Source: Pseudoalteromonas sp. MEBiC 03607 (GTDB lineage Bacteria > Pseudomonadota > Gammaproteobacteria > Enterobacterales > Alteromonadaceae). Taken from it: a DNA stretch of 64,000 nt. The translations under genes and the position numbers were made by a program. Each line of letters begins with the position of its first letter. Positions within the stretch are counted from its first letter, which is position 1. Of this stretch, positions 9,333-17,485 are shown piece by piece. The DNA is taken from the NCBI RefSeq assembly GCF_004792295.1, contig NZ_SRRY01000002.1, positions 765,524 through 829,523 of the forward strand, written 5' to 3'. Below the pieces are notes generated by a model. It worked only from the letters and a program-made list of their open reading frames with translations. It made no database searches and had not been told where the DNA came from.

Positions 9333-9363
9333 AATGATAACTAAACTCAATTGCAATATCATT
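9333..9363. promoter_or_regulatory. Fur-like sites between the PepSY operon and the divergent receptor
   Basis: Two overlapping 19-base windows resemble the Fur consensus: 9333-9351 (13 of 18 positions, left half AATGATAA perfect) and 9345-9363 (11 of 18, right half ending TATCATT). They lie centrally between divergent iron-type genes. This is weaker than the site at 3968. Confidence 0.5.
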
Positions 9364-9442
9364 AAGCTTGTGTTAATTTCCTAGCGCTTTTTTATCAAAC
9401 TCAATTTGTTTAATTCTAATAATCTCTTACGGGGAAAGGACA

Positions 9443-11497
9443 TTGGCTACTGCATTTAAACTTAATTCACTCACCAAAGTTATGCTTGCATCATTACTTG
9501 TTACACAAGGCTCAGCATGGGCCGATGACGACCAAAGCAGTCGAAAATCAATGGATACCATTGTTGTTACAGGTGAAAAAACAGAGAAGTCACTTAAAGA
9601 GACCATGTCGTCAGTGGCGGTTGTTGATAAGTCTTTACTAGAAAACGGTCAACTTGCTTCTATATCTGAAGCGCTGTCAGAAATGGCGAACGTCGTTGTG
9701 TTAACGGGCTCGGTACCAGATATGCGAGGCGTGTCAGGTAATGGTGGTGCAACAGGTTTTAACTCATTTAGTGGTGGTTCCAAAGCCCGTGTTTCAACCT
9801 TAATCGATGGTGTAAGCCAACCGTTTGTTGCAGATTTAACCGGTGATACGGGTCTGTGGGATGTAGAACAAATTGAAGTTTACCGAGGGCCGCAATCAAC
9901 CAGTAATGGTCGTAATAGTATTGCGGGTGCCGTTTACATGACAACTAAAGCACCTACTCAAGAATTTGAAGGGGCTGTGCGCGTTGGTTATCGTAACCAA
10001 GATAGCTACCTAGATACTGCCGCAGTTGTGTCCGGTGCGTTAGTTGAAGATGTATTAGCATTTCGTTTATCAACTCAGTACGTTGATGGCGAAACATTTT
10101 CAAATCCACCGGTATACGAAACAAACCCAACTGATCGTGAATTAAACAAGTTAAATACCAGTAGCACACGTGCTAAATTACTTTACACACCAAGCGAAGA
10201 TCTTGCTGTACAGCTAACCTATTCAACTTACAGTGAAGAAGGTAATTCGGGTCGTAAGTACTTTTTAGCGGATGAGCCATTTGATTATGAGCCCCTATAT
10301 CAACGCATTATGGATACTGAGTCTGACACCACGCAAGTGAATGTTGATTACAAAATTAACGATGATTTTTCGTTAGATGTTTTAGTTGCTTATATGGATT
10401 ACAAATGGGGCTTTGAAGCATACGAGCCACTTGAAAGCGCAGAATCTGACGTATCAATGGATGAAAGTAACATCACTGTCGATACCAAATTGAACTTTGG
10501 TTTAAGCAATGATTTTTACTCAGGCTTTGTTGGTCTTGCTTATTTTGACCGTGACCAAGACTTTGAAAGTGTCGGAGCAACCAATTATTACGGCGACGAT
10601 AGCAGTAAATCGACCGCAGTTTATGGTGAAACAAGCTTTAACTTAAGCCGCGAATTAACGTTAACAGCGGGTCTGCGCATTGAGCGTGAAGAACAATTAC
10701 GTAATTTCAATATGGCATTTCGTGGTGATATGCTCGTTGAGCAACTTGATAATTCACACACACTGCGTTTACCAAAGCTCGCGATTCAATATGATATTAG
10801 CGACGAAACAACGTTATTTGCCAGTGCTCGTCGTGGTTACAATGCGGGGGGCGGCGCACTTGATTTTACTGCTGAAGATTATTACTACTACGATGAAGAA
10901 ACCGTTAATACTTATGAAATTGGTTCACGCAGCGTAATCAATAATGGTGACATAAATATCAGCGCTAATGTGTTTTACAATAACTTTAACGGTTATCAAG
11001 CGCTAAGCTCAGAGCGTAAAATCACTAATATTGAAGATGCTCATAGCTATGGTTTAGAAGTAGAAGCCTACAGCATGCTGGGCGATCAGTGGCAGTTACA
11101 TGGTGGCTTTGGTTTATTGAAAACTAAAATTGATGAATCATCAGCCTTTCCTGATGCCGTCGGCAATGATTTAAACTCTGCACCGGAGTTAACGGCGAGT
11201 TTAGGTCTGTCGCATTGGTTTACCGATAGTCTAAAAGTGAATTTAAGTGCCAATTATGTTGATGAATTTTATGGTGACTTAACAAATACAGAAGAGCGCG
11301 TTGCAGGTGATTACACCATTACGCGTTTATCGATGACTTACGATACTGAACAATGGTTGATAAGTGCCTTCATCAACAATGCCTTAGATGAAGAGGCGTA
11401 TACCTCACAAGAACCTGTCAGTGGTCGCTACCCACAAGGCTATGTGGCAGTTGTAAACCCACAAACAATCGGTGCATCTGTTACTTACCGATTTTAA
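9443..11497 (+). CDS. TonB-dependent receptor (probable iron-chelate receptor)
   Basis: The 684-residue protein has a signal peptide (about 1-27, ending AWA), a TonB-box-like TIVVTG at about 34-39, a plug with IEVYRGPQSTSNGRNSIAG, and a beta-barrel whose last residues are GASVTYRF. The plug style is that of iron-chelate receptors such as FyuA-like proteins. No ATG is available near the signal peptide: the codon at 9443 is TTG, preceded by GGGGAAAGGA, and I accept it as an unusual start. The gene diverges from the PepSY operon and shares its Fur-like intergenic region, so the two probably form one uptake-and-reduction unit. The ligand is unknown. Confidence 0.88.
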   Translation: MATAFKLNSLTKVMLASLLVTQGSAWADDDQSSRKSMDTIVVTGEKTEKSLKETMSSVAVVDKSLLENGQLASISEALSEMANVVVLTGSVPDMRGVSGNGGATGFNSFSGGSKARVSTLIDGVSQPFVADLTGDTGLWDVEQIEVYRGPQSTSNGRNSIAGAVYMTTKAPTQEFEGAVRVGYRNQDSYLDTAAVVSGALVEDVLAFRLSTQYVDGETFSNPPVYETNPTDRELNKLNTSSTRAKLLYTPSEDLAVQLTYSTYSEEGNSGRKYFLADEPFDYEPLYQRIMDTESDTTQVNVDYKINDDFSLDVLVAYMDYKWGFEAYEPLESAESDVSMDESNITVDTKLNFGLSNDFYSGFVGLAYFDRDQDFESVGATNYYGDDSSKSTAVYGETSFNLSRELTLTAGLRIEREEQLRNFNMAFRGDMLVEQLDNSHTLRLPKLAIQYDISDETTLFASARRGYNAGGGALDFTAEDYYYYDEETVNTYEIGSRSVINNGDINISANVFYNNFNGYQALSSERKITNIEDAHSYGLEVEAYSMLGDQWQLHGGFGLLKTKIDESSAFPDAVGNDLNSAPELTASLGLSHWFTDSLKVNLSANYVDEFYGDLTNTEERVAGDYTITRLSMTYDTEQWLISAFINNALDEEAYTSQEPVSGRYPQGYVAVVNPQTIGASVTYRF

Positions 11498-11504
11498 ACT
11501 AAAC

Positions 11505-11533
11505 GCTAGTCGCTGGTTTACTCAGCGACTAGC
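11505..11533. terminator. Shared hairpin between converging genes
   Basis: A perfect 10-bp stem (11505-11514 with 11524-11533) with a 9-base loop lies between the receptor stop and the chemoreceptor. The right arm contains the chemoreceptor's stop codon. Tails are only moderately T-rich on either strand, so it may be a weak bidirectional terminator. Confidence 0.6.
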
Positions 11534-13205
11534 TCAATTTAAAACGATTTATCTGCTTGTTTAAATTATTTGCCAAGCTAGCCAGTTTACTCGATGAATC
11601 CGATATGCTTTGCGTTTGTTGCTGTGATTTTCGGCTGGTGTCTTGTACTTCGTTTAAGCGTTGGGCTATTTCTTCGGTCACTTGAGATTGCTGCTCAGAT
11701 GCAGAAGCAATGGTCATATTAGCATCCGAAATAGCTTTTGCTTGCACGCTAATTTCATCAAGCATATGGCCCACTTTTTCTGAATTTACCACCGCCTCTT
11801 TTATTTGCGTATCACTTGCGCGGATCCTTTGCGTCACAGCATTGGTTGCCGTTTGTAACGAGTTAATTTTATCTTGGATCTCAAGAGTAGAGCTTTGCGT
11901 ACGACTAGCCAAAGTTCTTACTTCATCAGCAACAACTGCAAACCCTCGCCCTTGTTCACCGGCTCTTGCAGCTTCGATTGCGGCATTAAGTGCCAGTAAA
12001 TTAGTTTGTTCAGCAATGTTACTTATAACACTTAAAATAGCAGTTACTTCATTCACTGAGACTTCCAGTTGGTTAAGGTCTGTTAGTGATTTGGTTAAGG
12101 TATCGGCCACTGACTCAACAGAGCTCACTCCTTGTTGTACAACTTGCAAACCTTCTTTGGTTTTTTGATTGGCAGAGGTCGCACTGTTTGCTGCTTCTGC
12201 ACAGTTTTGTGAAACTTCTTTAACGGCCGTTGAGTTTTCATAGACAGAGCTTGAAATCACTTCAATTGCTTGGCTTTGAATATCATTCAACGTTTTGGCC
12301 TGTCGTGAAATTTCATCGAGGCTTTTTGCTGCTACTTGGGCCTGCTCTGAATGATCATGAATTTCTTTAAGAAGCTGGGAAAGCTTATCAACCATAACGT
12401 TAAAGGTGCTCGCAAGCTGACCTATTTCGTCATCAGCTTTATGGTCAATATAACAAGATAAATCACCTTCAGATATACGCTTAGCTTCATCAATTAAGGC
12501 ATGGGTTGCTTTAATCACTTTTTTCTCTAATTGCCAGTAACACACTATCAAGGTAGCTATAATGGTCAGCACTAAAACGGTGCTAGTTAAACTTAAGGTG
12601 ACCACACGGTCATGATTACTTTTTACTTCTGCGGCACTTTTTTTCTCAATTGAACTTAAAAATGCTTGTACAGGTTGCTGAATTTTCTCAACTTCTGCCA
12701 TGTAAGCCGCGTTGGTTAAAAGCTCGATAGCTTGCACCCATCTTTTATGTTCGCTTACGGTTAAGTTATTTGTATCACGACCAAGCAAATCACTGACTAG
12801 GCTAAAGGCTTTTTCTTCTGTTTCGACTAGTTTGAGTGATAAGTCGTTGGATTTTTGCAAGAGAGCTAAATCATCAGCAGCCACATTAAAAGCTCTTAAG
12901 CGCTGTACATAACTTTTCTTTTCGCCATTAAGCCAAGCAGCTTTTCCTTGAATTTGATCAACAAGATTTTGGTATTCCACTTTATAGCGAGGGTCTAAGG
13001 TTACAACATGTTGACGAGCAAGTTCTGTAAGGTGAATCGAATTTGAAGATGAAAACTTAGCAAGGTGGCTTAGTTCATAACGCTGTTGCGCCGACTCCAT
13101 ACTTTCTTCTTGTCCTGATTGTAGAAATAAAATTATGAGGAGTAGGCCGGTTGCAAGGGTAATGGTAGCCGCAAAAACCGCTCTTAATAAAAATCGTATA
13201 GACAA
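11529..13205 (-). CDS. Methyl-accepting chemotaxis protein with helical periplasmic sensor
   Basis: The 558-residue chemoreceptor has TM1 at about 8-29, a periplasmic all-helical region (30-200, no Cache motifs, probably a four-helix bundle or related), TM2 at 201-224, HAMP at 225-280, and a cytoplasmic signalling domain with the conserved hairpin tip [19 protein letters not shown] near residue 400. It signals to CheA/CheW and controls flagellar rotation. The start codon is TTG at 13205: an in-frame TGA lies four codons upstream and there is no nearby ATG, so TTG is the best start. The gene diverges from the flagellin gene. No C-terminal CheR-binding pentapeptide is seen. The ligand is unknown. 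Confidence 0.93.
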   Translation of the reverse strand: MSIRFLLRAVFAATITLATGLLLIILFLQSGQEESMESAQQRYELSHLAKFSSSNSIHLTELARQHVVTLDPRYKVEYQNLVDQIQGKAAWLNGEKKSYVQRLRAFNVAADDLALLQKSNDLSLKLVETEEKAFSLVSDLLGRDTNNLTVSEHKRWVQAIELLTNAAYMAEVEKIQQPVQAFLSSIEKKSAAEVKSNHDRVVTLSLTSTVLVLTIIATLIVCYWQLEKKVIKATHALIDEAKRISEGDLSCYIDHKADDEIGQLASTFNVMVDKLSQLLKEIHDHSEQAQVAAKSLDEISRQAKTLNDIQSQAIEVISSSVYENSTAVKEVSQNCAEAANSATSANQKTKEGLQVVQQGVSSVESVADTLTKSLTDLNQLEVSVNEVTAILSVISNIAEQTNLLALNAAIEAARAGEQGRGFAVVADEVRTLASRTQSSTLEIQDKINSLQTATNAVTQRIRASDTQIKEAVVNSEKVGHMLDEISVQAKAISDANMTIASASEQQSQVTEEIAQRLNEVQDTSRKSQQQTQSISDSSSKLASLANNLNKQINRFKLS

Positions 13206-13389
13206 GGCTAATTCTCACAAATTAAATAATGCATGATTTAAACATAGTGCAATAACCTGCAACCGCAAAAAATATTGTTACAAATGATTATTTATTAAAA
13301 AGGTTAATTTAAGGAAAGTTAAAAGTCTTAATTATTAATAAAATGGTATGAGTTTTGCTGTGTCTAGCCTTTTTGCCAAGGAAGACAAA

Positions 13390-14745
13390 ATGTTGACGAT
13401 CAATTCGCCACGACTACGAACGCCAAATTTACTGCAAAATACGCAATCTATCACCTCAACCTATGAGAAGTTAGCTTCTGGAAAGCGTATAAACTCTGCT
13501 AAAGATGACGCTGCAGGCCTACAAATAAGCCATCGATTAACAACGCAAATAGCAGTAAAGCAGCAAACGCTTAGAAATTTACAAGATGGGATCAGCTATG
13601 GGCAAGTGGCAGATGCTGGGTTATCCGAGCTAACAGACTCGCTTCAACGCATGCGAACTTTAGCCCTTCAAGCCGCAAATGGCTCAAATACAGATATCGA
13701 TAGAGAAGCGTTAAATGAAGAGTTTTCACAGTTACGAGATCATATAAACAGCGTTGTAGCCAATACAGAAATTTTTGGTAAAAAACCATTAATGTCTAAG
13801 CCTGAGCAAGAGACGAATTTAGATAATGTACCTGTATTGAATGAGGTGTTTTCTAATAATGTTCAGCAAGGAATGAGATCAGGGGATGTTTCTTTAGGCC
13901 TAATACCTGCAGGTTCAACGAACGTTAGAATTCAAATAAATGATAATGGTGCGAATGATGATTTAAATCTATTTACCCAAACTGGCGAGCATTTAGTGGG
14001 GCAAGATTTATCGTCTGTGCAATCTAGAATTGAAGCAAATCTATTTACTCCAGCAAATGGTTACCAAGGAACAGAAACATATAGCAATGGCAATTTATTT
14101 ACGGGGGGAGGTTTTAATTTCCCAGCTGTAAATAGTCAAACAATTAACGGAATGAACTTTACCTACTCGGGGAATGGTAACCCAAGCTCAGGAAGTTCAA
14201 ATGAAGAAATATTCATTGATAATGTAACCGAGCCGCTGCTTCTTACTGTGATTGGCTCGGGGATGTTTCGAATTACTGCCAGTTGGGATTCTTTGGGGAG
14301 TTTAAATTCATCATCTGCTGAATCAAGTGATGGTCCAATGATGGTAACATCAACAGACCAAGCGGTCGGCGAAGATGGTTATATTATATTTGATGATATA
14401 GATGCCAGTGCTGGCTCTTTAACGATTGACGGCATTACTATAAGCAGCGAAGACTTGGCTCAAAATGCAATTGCCAGAATCGACACTGCATTGTCGCGAA
14501 TCGGGGGATTTAGAGCTGAAATCGGTGCAAAAATGAACGCTATTGAGTCAACTATGCGCAATCAATCTAATCAATCGTCGATGCTAAGCTCAGCAAATCA
14601 GCGAATTGAAGATACTGATTTTGCAAAAGTAATGGCAGAAAAAGTATCTCTAGATATTGTTCAGCAAGCGAGTGTTAGTGTTGCTATGCAAGCAAGAGAT
14701 ATTACTAAGAATGGAATTTTGAGTTTGTTAGGGCAACTAGAATAG
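13390..14745 (+). CDS. Flagellin-like protein with an atypical central domain
   Basis: The N-terminal 140 residues match the flagellin D0/D1 helices (ASGKRINSAKDDAAGLQIS, LQRMRTLALQAANGSN). The C-terminal 95 match the partner helices (RIDTALSRIGGFRAEIGAK, QRIEDTDFAKVMAEK), ending NGILSLLGQLE. The middle (about 145-350) is Gly/Asn/Ser-rich and beta-predicted, with segments such as PAGSTNVRIQINDNG and LLLTVIGSGMFRITASW that look like a PPC- or jelly-roll-type insert. I choose ATG 13390, preceded by AAGGAAG, over the ATG at 13348: 451 residues. It stands alone, away from any visible flagellar cluster. The C-terminal motif differs from the usual VSNMTR/ILQQAG pattern, so a minor or alternative filament protein is likely. 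Confidence 0.88.
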   Translation: MLTINSPRLRTPNLLQNTQSITSTYEKLASGKRINSAKDDAAGLQISHRLTTQIAVKQQTLRNLQDGISYGQVADAGLSELTDSLQRMRTLALQAANGSNTDIDREALNEEFSQLRDHINSVVANTEIFGKKPLMSKPEQETNLDNVPVLNEVFSNNVQQGMRSGDVSLGLIPAGSTNVRIQINDNGANDDLNLFTQTGEHLVGQDLSSVQSRIEANLFTPANGYQGTETYSNGNLFTGGGFNFPAVNSQTINGMNFTYSGNGNPSSGSSNEEIFIDNVTEPLLLTVIGSGMFRITASWDSLGSLNSSSAESSDGPMMVTSTDQAVGEDGYIIFDDIDASAGSLTIDGITISSEDLAQNAIARIDTALSRIGGFRAEIGAKMNAIESTMRNQSNQSSMLSSANQRIEDTDFAKVMAEKVSLDIVQQASVSVAMQARDITKNGILSLLGQLE

Positions 14746-14753
14746 TTGCCCTT
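14731..14753 (+). terminator. Possible terminator at the flagellin stop
   Basis: An 8-bp GC-rich stem (14731-14738 with 14744-14751, 5-base loop) overlaps the flagellin stop codon. Only two Ts follow directly, so termination strength is uncertain. The next gene converges from the right. Confidence 0.5.
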
Positions 14754-14761
14754 AAACGCTA

Positions 14762-15751
14762 TTAGCTTTTATCTGCAGGATACACAACACCAAGCTGACT
14801 TCGCGCTTCATCAAGCACTGCCATGACTTGCTTTGAAAGTGCATGGGTATTAACTGATGACTCAATTTGTCCTGCATTGGCCGCTTGAATAAAGTGGCTT
14901 ACTTCATGGCGCATAAAGTGTTCATCAAATGGCTCAGAGAGTTCTTCGACCGTGCCATCGTTACCAATATATTGCATACGCTTTAATAAAGAGACAGCTT
15001 CGATACGAATACGGCCTTTTTCACCTTGAATTTCAGTAAAATTATCGCCTTGTGAGATTTTAGAGTAGCTTATTACTGCTTGTTTATCGGCATAATTTAA
15101 TAATACATCGCCGGCGCCATCAACACCGGTTTCAAGTAACACACCACTGGCTTTCACACTCTGAGGCGCGCCCCATAAAGCGAGTAAAATATACAGCGGA
15201 TAAATACCTAAATCGACTAATGCGCCGTTAGCAAACTCCGGTAAAAAAGTATTTGGGCGCTCACCATTTTTATACTTATCGTAACGTGATGAGTACTGAC
15301 TATATTGACCAATATATTTGCGAGGTACGCCAATTTTAGTGAGGGCACTTTTTAAGCGAGCAAAGTTTGGTAAATGCGTGGTCATCATCGCTTCCATGTA
15401 TAAGCGTTGATTTTCTTTAGCTGCTTCGATAATCAGCTCAAGCTCTACGCTGTTTGCTGCCGAAGGCTTTTCACCTAAAACGTGTTTACCCGCTTTTAAA
15501 CACATAACAGCATAGTCTTTGTGTAAGCTATTTGGTGCCGCAATGTAGACGGCATCTACCAGAGGGTCTTGGCATACTTGTTCAATATTGGTAAACACTT
15601 TAGCGTCTGTCATGTCGTGCTTTGCAAGGAAAGACTCACCTGTTTGCTGCTCTCGAGAGCAAACGCCATACAAGGAGAATTGTTCAATTTGTTTGGCTGC
15701 GCTCAAAAGCGTGTCGCTTATAAAATTGGTACCTACAATCACAAAGTTCAT
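14762..15751 (-). CDS. Gfo/Idh/MocA-family NAD(P)-dependent oxidoreductase
   Basis: The 329-residue protein begins with a Rossmann strand (MNFVIVGTNFISDTLLSAA), has the family signature GEKPSA near residue 95 that contacts cofactor and substrate, and an all-beta C-terminal domain. The glycine motif is degenerate (GTNFIS for GxGxxG). The family oxidises or reduces sugars, inositols or dihydrodiols with NAD(P). I choose the ATG at 15751, preceded by GAGGAGT; an upstream in-frame extension overlaps the neighbouring gene. Two bases separate it from the methyltransferase gene, so the two are probably co-transcribed. The substrate cannot be told from sequence. Confidence 0.85.
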   Translation of the reverse strand: MNFVIVGTNFISDTLLSAAKQIEQFSLYGVCSREQQTGESFLAKHDMTDAKVFTNIEQVCQDPLVDAVYIAAPNSLHKDYAVMCLKAGKHVLGEKPSAANSVELELIIEAAKENQRLYMEAMMTTHLPNFARLKSALTKIGVPRKYIGQYSQYSSRYDKYKNGERPNTFLPEFANGALVDLGIYPLYILLALWGAPQSVKASGVLLETGVDGAGDVLLNYADKQAVISYSKISQGDNFTEIQGEKGRIRIEAVSLLKRMQYIGNDGTVEELSEPFDEHFMRHEVSHFIQAANAGQIESSVNTHALSKQVMAVLDEARSQLGVVYPADKS

Positions 15752-15753
15752 GG

Positions 15754-16554
15754 TTACTCCTCGTTGTTTTGTGCAAGCCATGCTTGCCAATCCTGTTCAA
15801 ATTTTTCCATCTGTTTGTGCTTTTTGCTTAACAAATGTTTGTCTTCGTCTTCTTGGGCCATATAAGGGCCAACGCGACATAATGCACAGTGTTTATCACC
15901 TAAATAAGCGGGTAAAGTCAGCTTAGTAGTAATGTTGTTATCAGTTTTTTCGCTAAATACATAGGTAATGCCACTGGTGTCTTTTACATGTTTATCACGG
16001 TCAACATTGCGAATTTTATAGCCTGGGAATAAATTAATATCGAATGGCATTTGGCCTAAATAATGGCAGTTTAGCCCCTGATTTAAGCTGCCTTCAATAT
16101 TCCATTCGCGATACGGTTTTACATCTTTAGAGGTTATGTAACACAGCATCGGGCCGTTTTTATCTAATGCAAATTGGCTTGCGTAGTCTAGATAGCGATG
16201 CAACAAGGCACGGTTTAAAACATTCATACCACCTTGTTGGGTATTTGCTTTAAATGCTGCCTCACCTTTGAATGCGGGTATAAGTGGAAATTGAAAAATA
16301 ACTACATCGAAACGTGCATCGACTAAGCGCAGCCACGAGTCTGGCTTTGTTACATCAAATTCAGTGAGTGTAGCTACATTTAGTTGTTGCAATGCGCTTA
16401 GTGCATTGTTGGCATATTTTTGCTCAATAGTGTTTGCATCATCATAAGTCGAAGCAACAAGCTTGGTTGGTTTTATATGACGAGCTATGGCGTGCGAAAA
16501 TGACAAATCACCATCGCCTACCGTCAAAATGCGCCAACTTGGGTCTAAAAACAT
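15754..16554 (-). CDS. Bmt5-like (DUF2431) SAM methyltransferase with C-terminal U1-type zinc finger
   Basis: Starting at ATG 16554 gives 266 residues; a TTG start at 16587 would add 11 and overlap the upstream gene. The opening WRILTVGDGDLSFSHAIARH is the SAM-binding signature of the Bmt5/DUF2431 group, whose yeast member methylates N3 of a uracil in 25S rRNA. The expected acidic strand (LVASTYDD) and the KYANNALSALQQL segment follow. At the end, Cys223-x2-Cys226-x13-His240-x5-His246 followed by KQ fits a U1/matrin-type C2H2 zinc finger, which in eukaryotes binds RNA. An RNA methyltransferase role is inferred. The gene lies between a small membrane protein and an oxidoreductase in a leftward operon. 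Confidence 0.82.
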   Translation of the reverse strand: MFLDPSWRILTVGDGDLSFSHAIARHIKPTKLVASTYDDANTIEQKYANNALSALQQLNVATLTEFDVTKPDSWLRLVDARFDVVIFQFPLIPAFKGEAAFKANTQQGGMNVLNRALLHRYLDYASQFALDKNGPMLCYITSKDVKPYREWNIEGSLNQGLNCHYLGQMPFDINLFPGYKIRNVDRDKHVKDTSGITYVFSEKTDNNITTKLTLPAYLGDKHCALCRVGPYMAQEDEDKHLLSKKHKQMEKFEQDWQAWLAQNNEE

Positions 16555-16558
16555 GTCG

Positions 16559-16930
16559 TTATTTGCCTTGTTCTGGCGCTGTTTCAACTGCAGTTTTTGG
16601 GCAAAGCGCTAAACGAGTTTTTAGCCCTTCAATGGCAATTTGTTTAAAGATCAAGTTAAAGCTAATCAAAACGGCAATAACGATATGGATAGGACCGTGC
16701 GTAAACCCTGCGTCGGTGTCAAAGAGCATTAAACCGAAAAGCAAAAACATGGTGGCTAAAAATATTTCAATCAACTGATTAGAATATATCTTTAAAGTAC
16801 CTTGGTTTTTGTGATCTTTTTTAATGTGGATAGCACAAAAAAAGGGAATCACTTTAATTTTAAAGTGAGCGCCTTTTTCAACGTAATTTTCGCCGAGTAG
16901 GTCTAGTTTGGCGCGCAATTGATCTATCAT
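16559..16930 (-). CDS. Small membrane protein of unknown function
   Basis: The 123-residue protein has a basic N-terminal region (MIDQLRAKLDLLGENYVEKG) and two membrane helices (about 52-69 and 78-97). I recognise no family. The ATG has AAGGA at good spacing. Its stop is four bases before the methyltransferase ATG, so they are probably translated from one message. It may be a conserved hypothetical of Alteromonadales, but I cannot confirm that here. Confidence 0.65.
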   Translation of the reverse strand: MIDQLRAKLDLLGENYVEKGAHFKIKVIPFFCAIHIKKDHKNQGTLKIYSNQLIEIFLATMFLLFGLMLFDTDAGFTHGPIHIVIAVLISFNLIFKQIAIEGLKTRLALCPKTAVETAPEQGK

Positions 16931-16984
16931 AGCAAGTCCTTAAGAAACTGAGCCGCGGATGTTACCGCAAACCGGCCTAAAGGG

Positions 16985-17404
16985 CTACTCAGGATAGATG
17001 CTGATGCCAATTACAAAGATGTGGCATACAAACACCACTGACGTTAAAACAAAACGCATTTTTTGATAATCAACGTGATAGGTTTGCCACTGTGGTGAGC
17101 TTTTTTCAAATAACAGCACTAACCAAAAACTTGCTGCGAGCCAAGCCAGTGTCCAAGTTGCTGGTAAAAAGCTTAAAAAGCCAATCGGTAAGATAGGAAT
17201 AATCGCTTTTATAGCATCAGCATGCGTTTGCTGGCCTGCATGCCATAAGTTACCAGCCATAAAGGCTAAAATAGCGATGCTATAAAAAGTGAAAAAGTCT
17301 AAGTTGACGGCATTACTTCCTGCAATAAGTGGCCAGCCTACGCAGCCTAAAAACGGTAGTAAACCTAAGTAACCAAGTTGAATGTGATTAATAAACTTTT
17401 CCAT
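16985..17404 (-). CDS. DUF3429-family membrane protein
   Basis: The 139-residue protein has about five hydrophobic helices. The pattern LGYLGLLPFLGC, then AILAFMAGNLWHAGQ, then a closing helix fits the DUF3429 family of small inner-membrane proteins of unknown function. Its ribosome-binding site (AAGG) lies immediately next to a long perfect inverted repeat (17416-17470), so transcript folding could affect its translation. The 54-bp gap to the next gene leaves open whether it belongs to the operon to its left. Confidence 0.75.
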   Translation of the reverse strand: MEKFINHIQLGYLGLLPFLGCVGWPLIAGSNAVNLDFFTFYSIAILAFMAGNLWHAGQQTHADAIKAIIPILPIGFLSFLPATWTLAWLAASFWLVLLFEKSSPQWQTYHVDYQKMRFVLTSVVFVCHIFVIGISIYPE

Positions 17405-17415
17405 AATGACCTTAA

Positions 17416-17470
17416 AGCCGCCTAACTGGTATAAAATAACTCGTAGTTATTTTATACCAGTTAGGCGGCT
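17416..17470. repeat. Perfect 26-bp inverted repeat with 3-base loop
   Basis: The left arm 17416-17441 and right arm 17445-17470 are exact reverse complements around CGT. The element fills most of the gap between the acyl-CoA ligase stop and the DUF3429 start. It is longer than a usual terminator, lacks a T-tail on either strand (TTAAGG follows on the minus strand), and abuts the DUF3429 Shine-Dalgarno. It may be a small palindromic interspersed element or a strong hairpin attenuator. Confidence 0.9.
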
Positions 17471-17485
17471 AAAACGATCGCTTTA

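Noticed and set aside
11710..12168. 152-codon open frame antisense to the chemoreceptor
   Set aside because: It mirrors the conserved signalling domain of the gene on the other strand, has low-complexity Ser/Ala/Thr composition and no ribosome-binding site. Similar frames appear opposite the other MCP genes (26648-27202, 47095-47601).
15588..15926. 112-codon frame across the oxidoreductase/methyltransferase junction
   Set aside because: It runs antisense over two well-supported genes and has no domain or ribosome-binding site.
17416..17470. Inverted repeat considered as an ordinary terminator
   Set aside because: No T-tail on either strand and arms much longer than normal; I list it as a repeat with unknown role.
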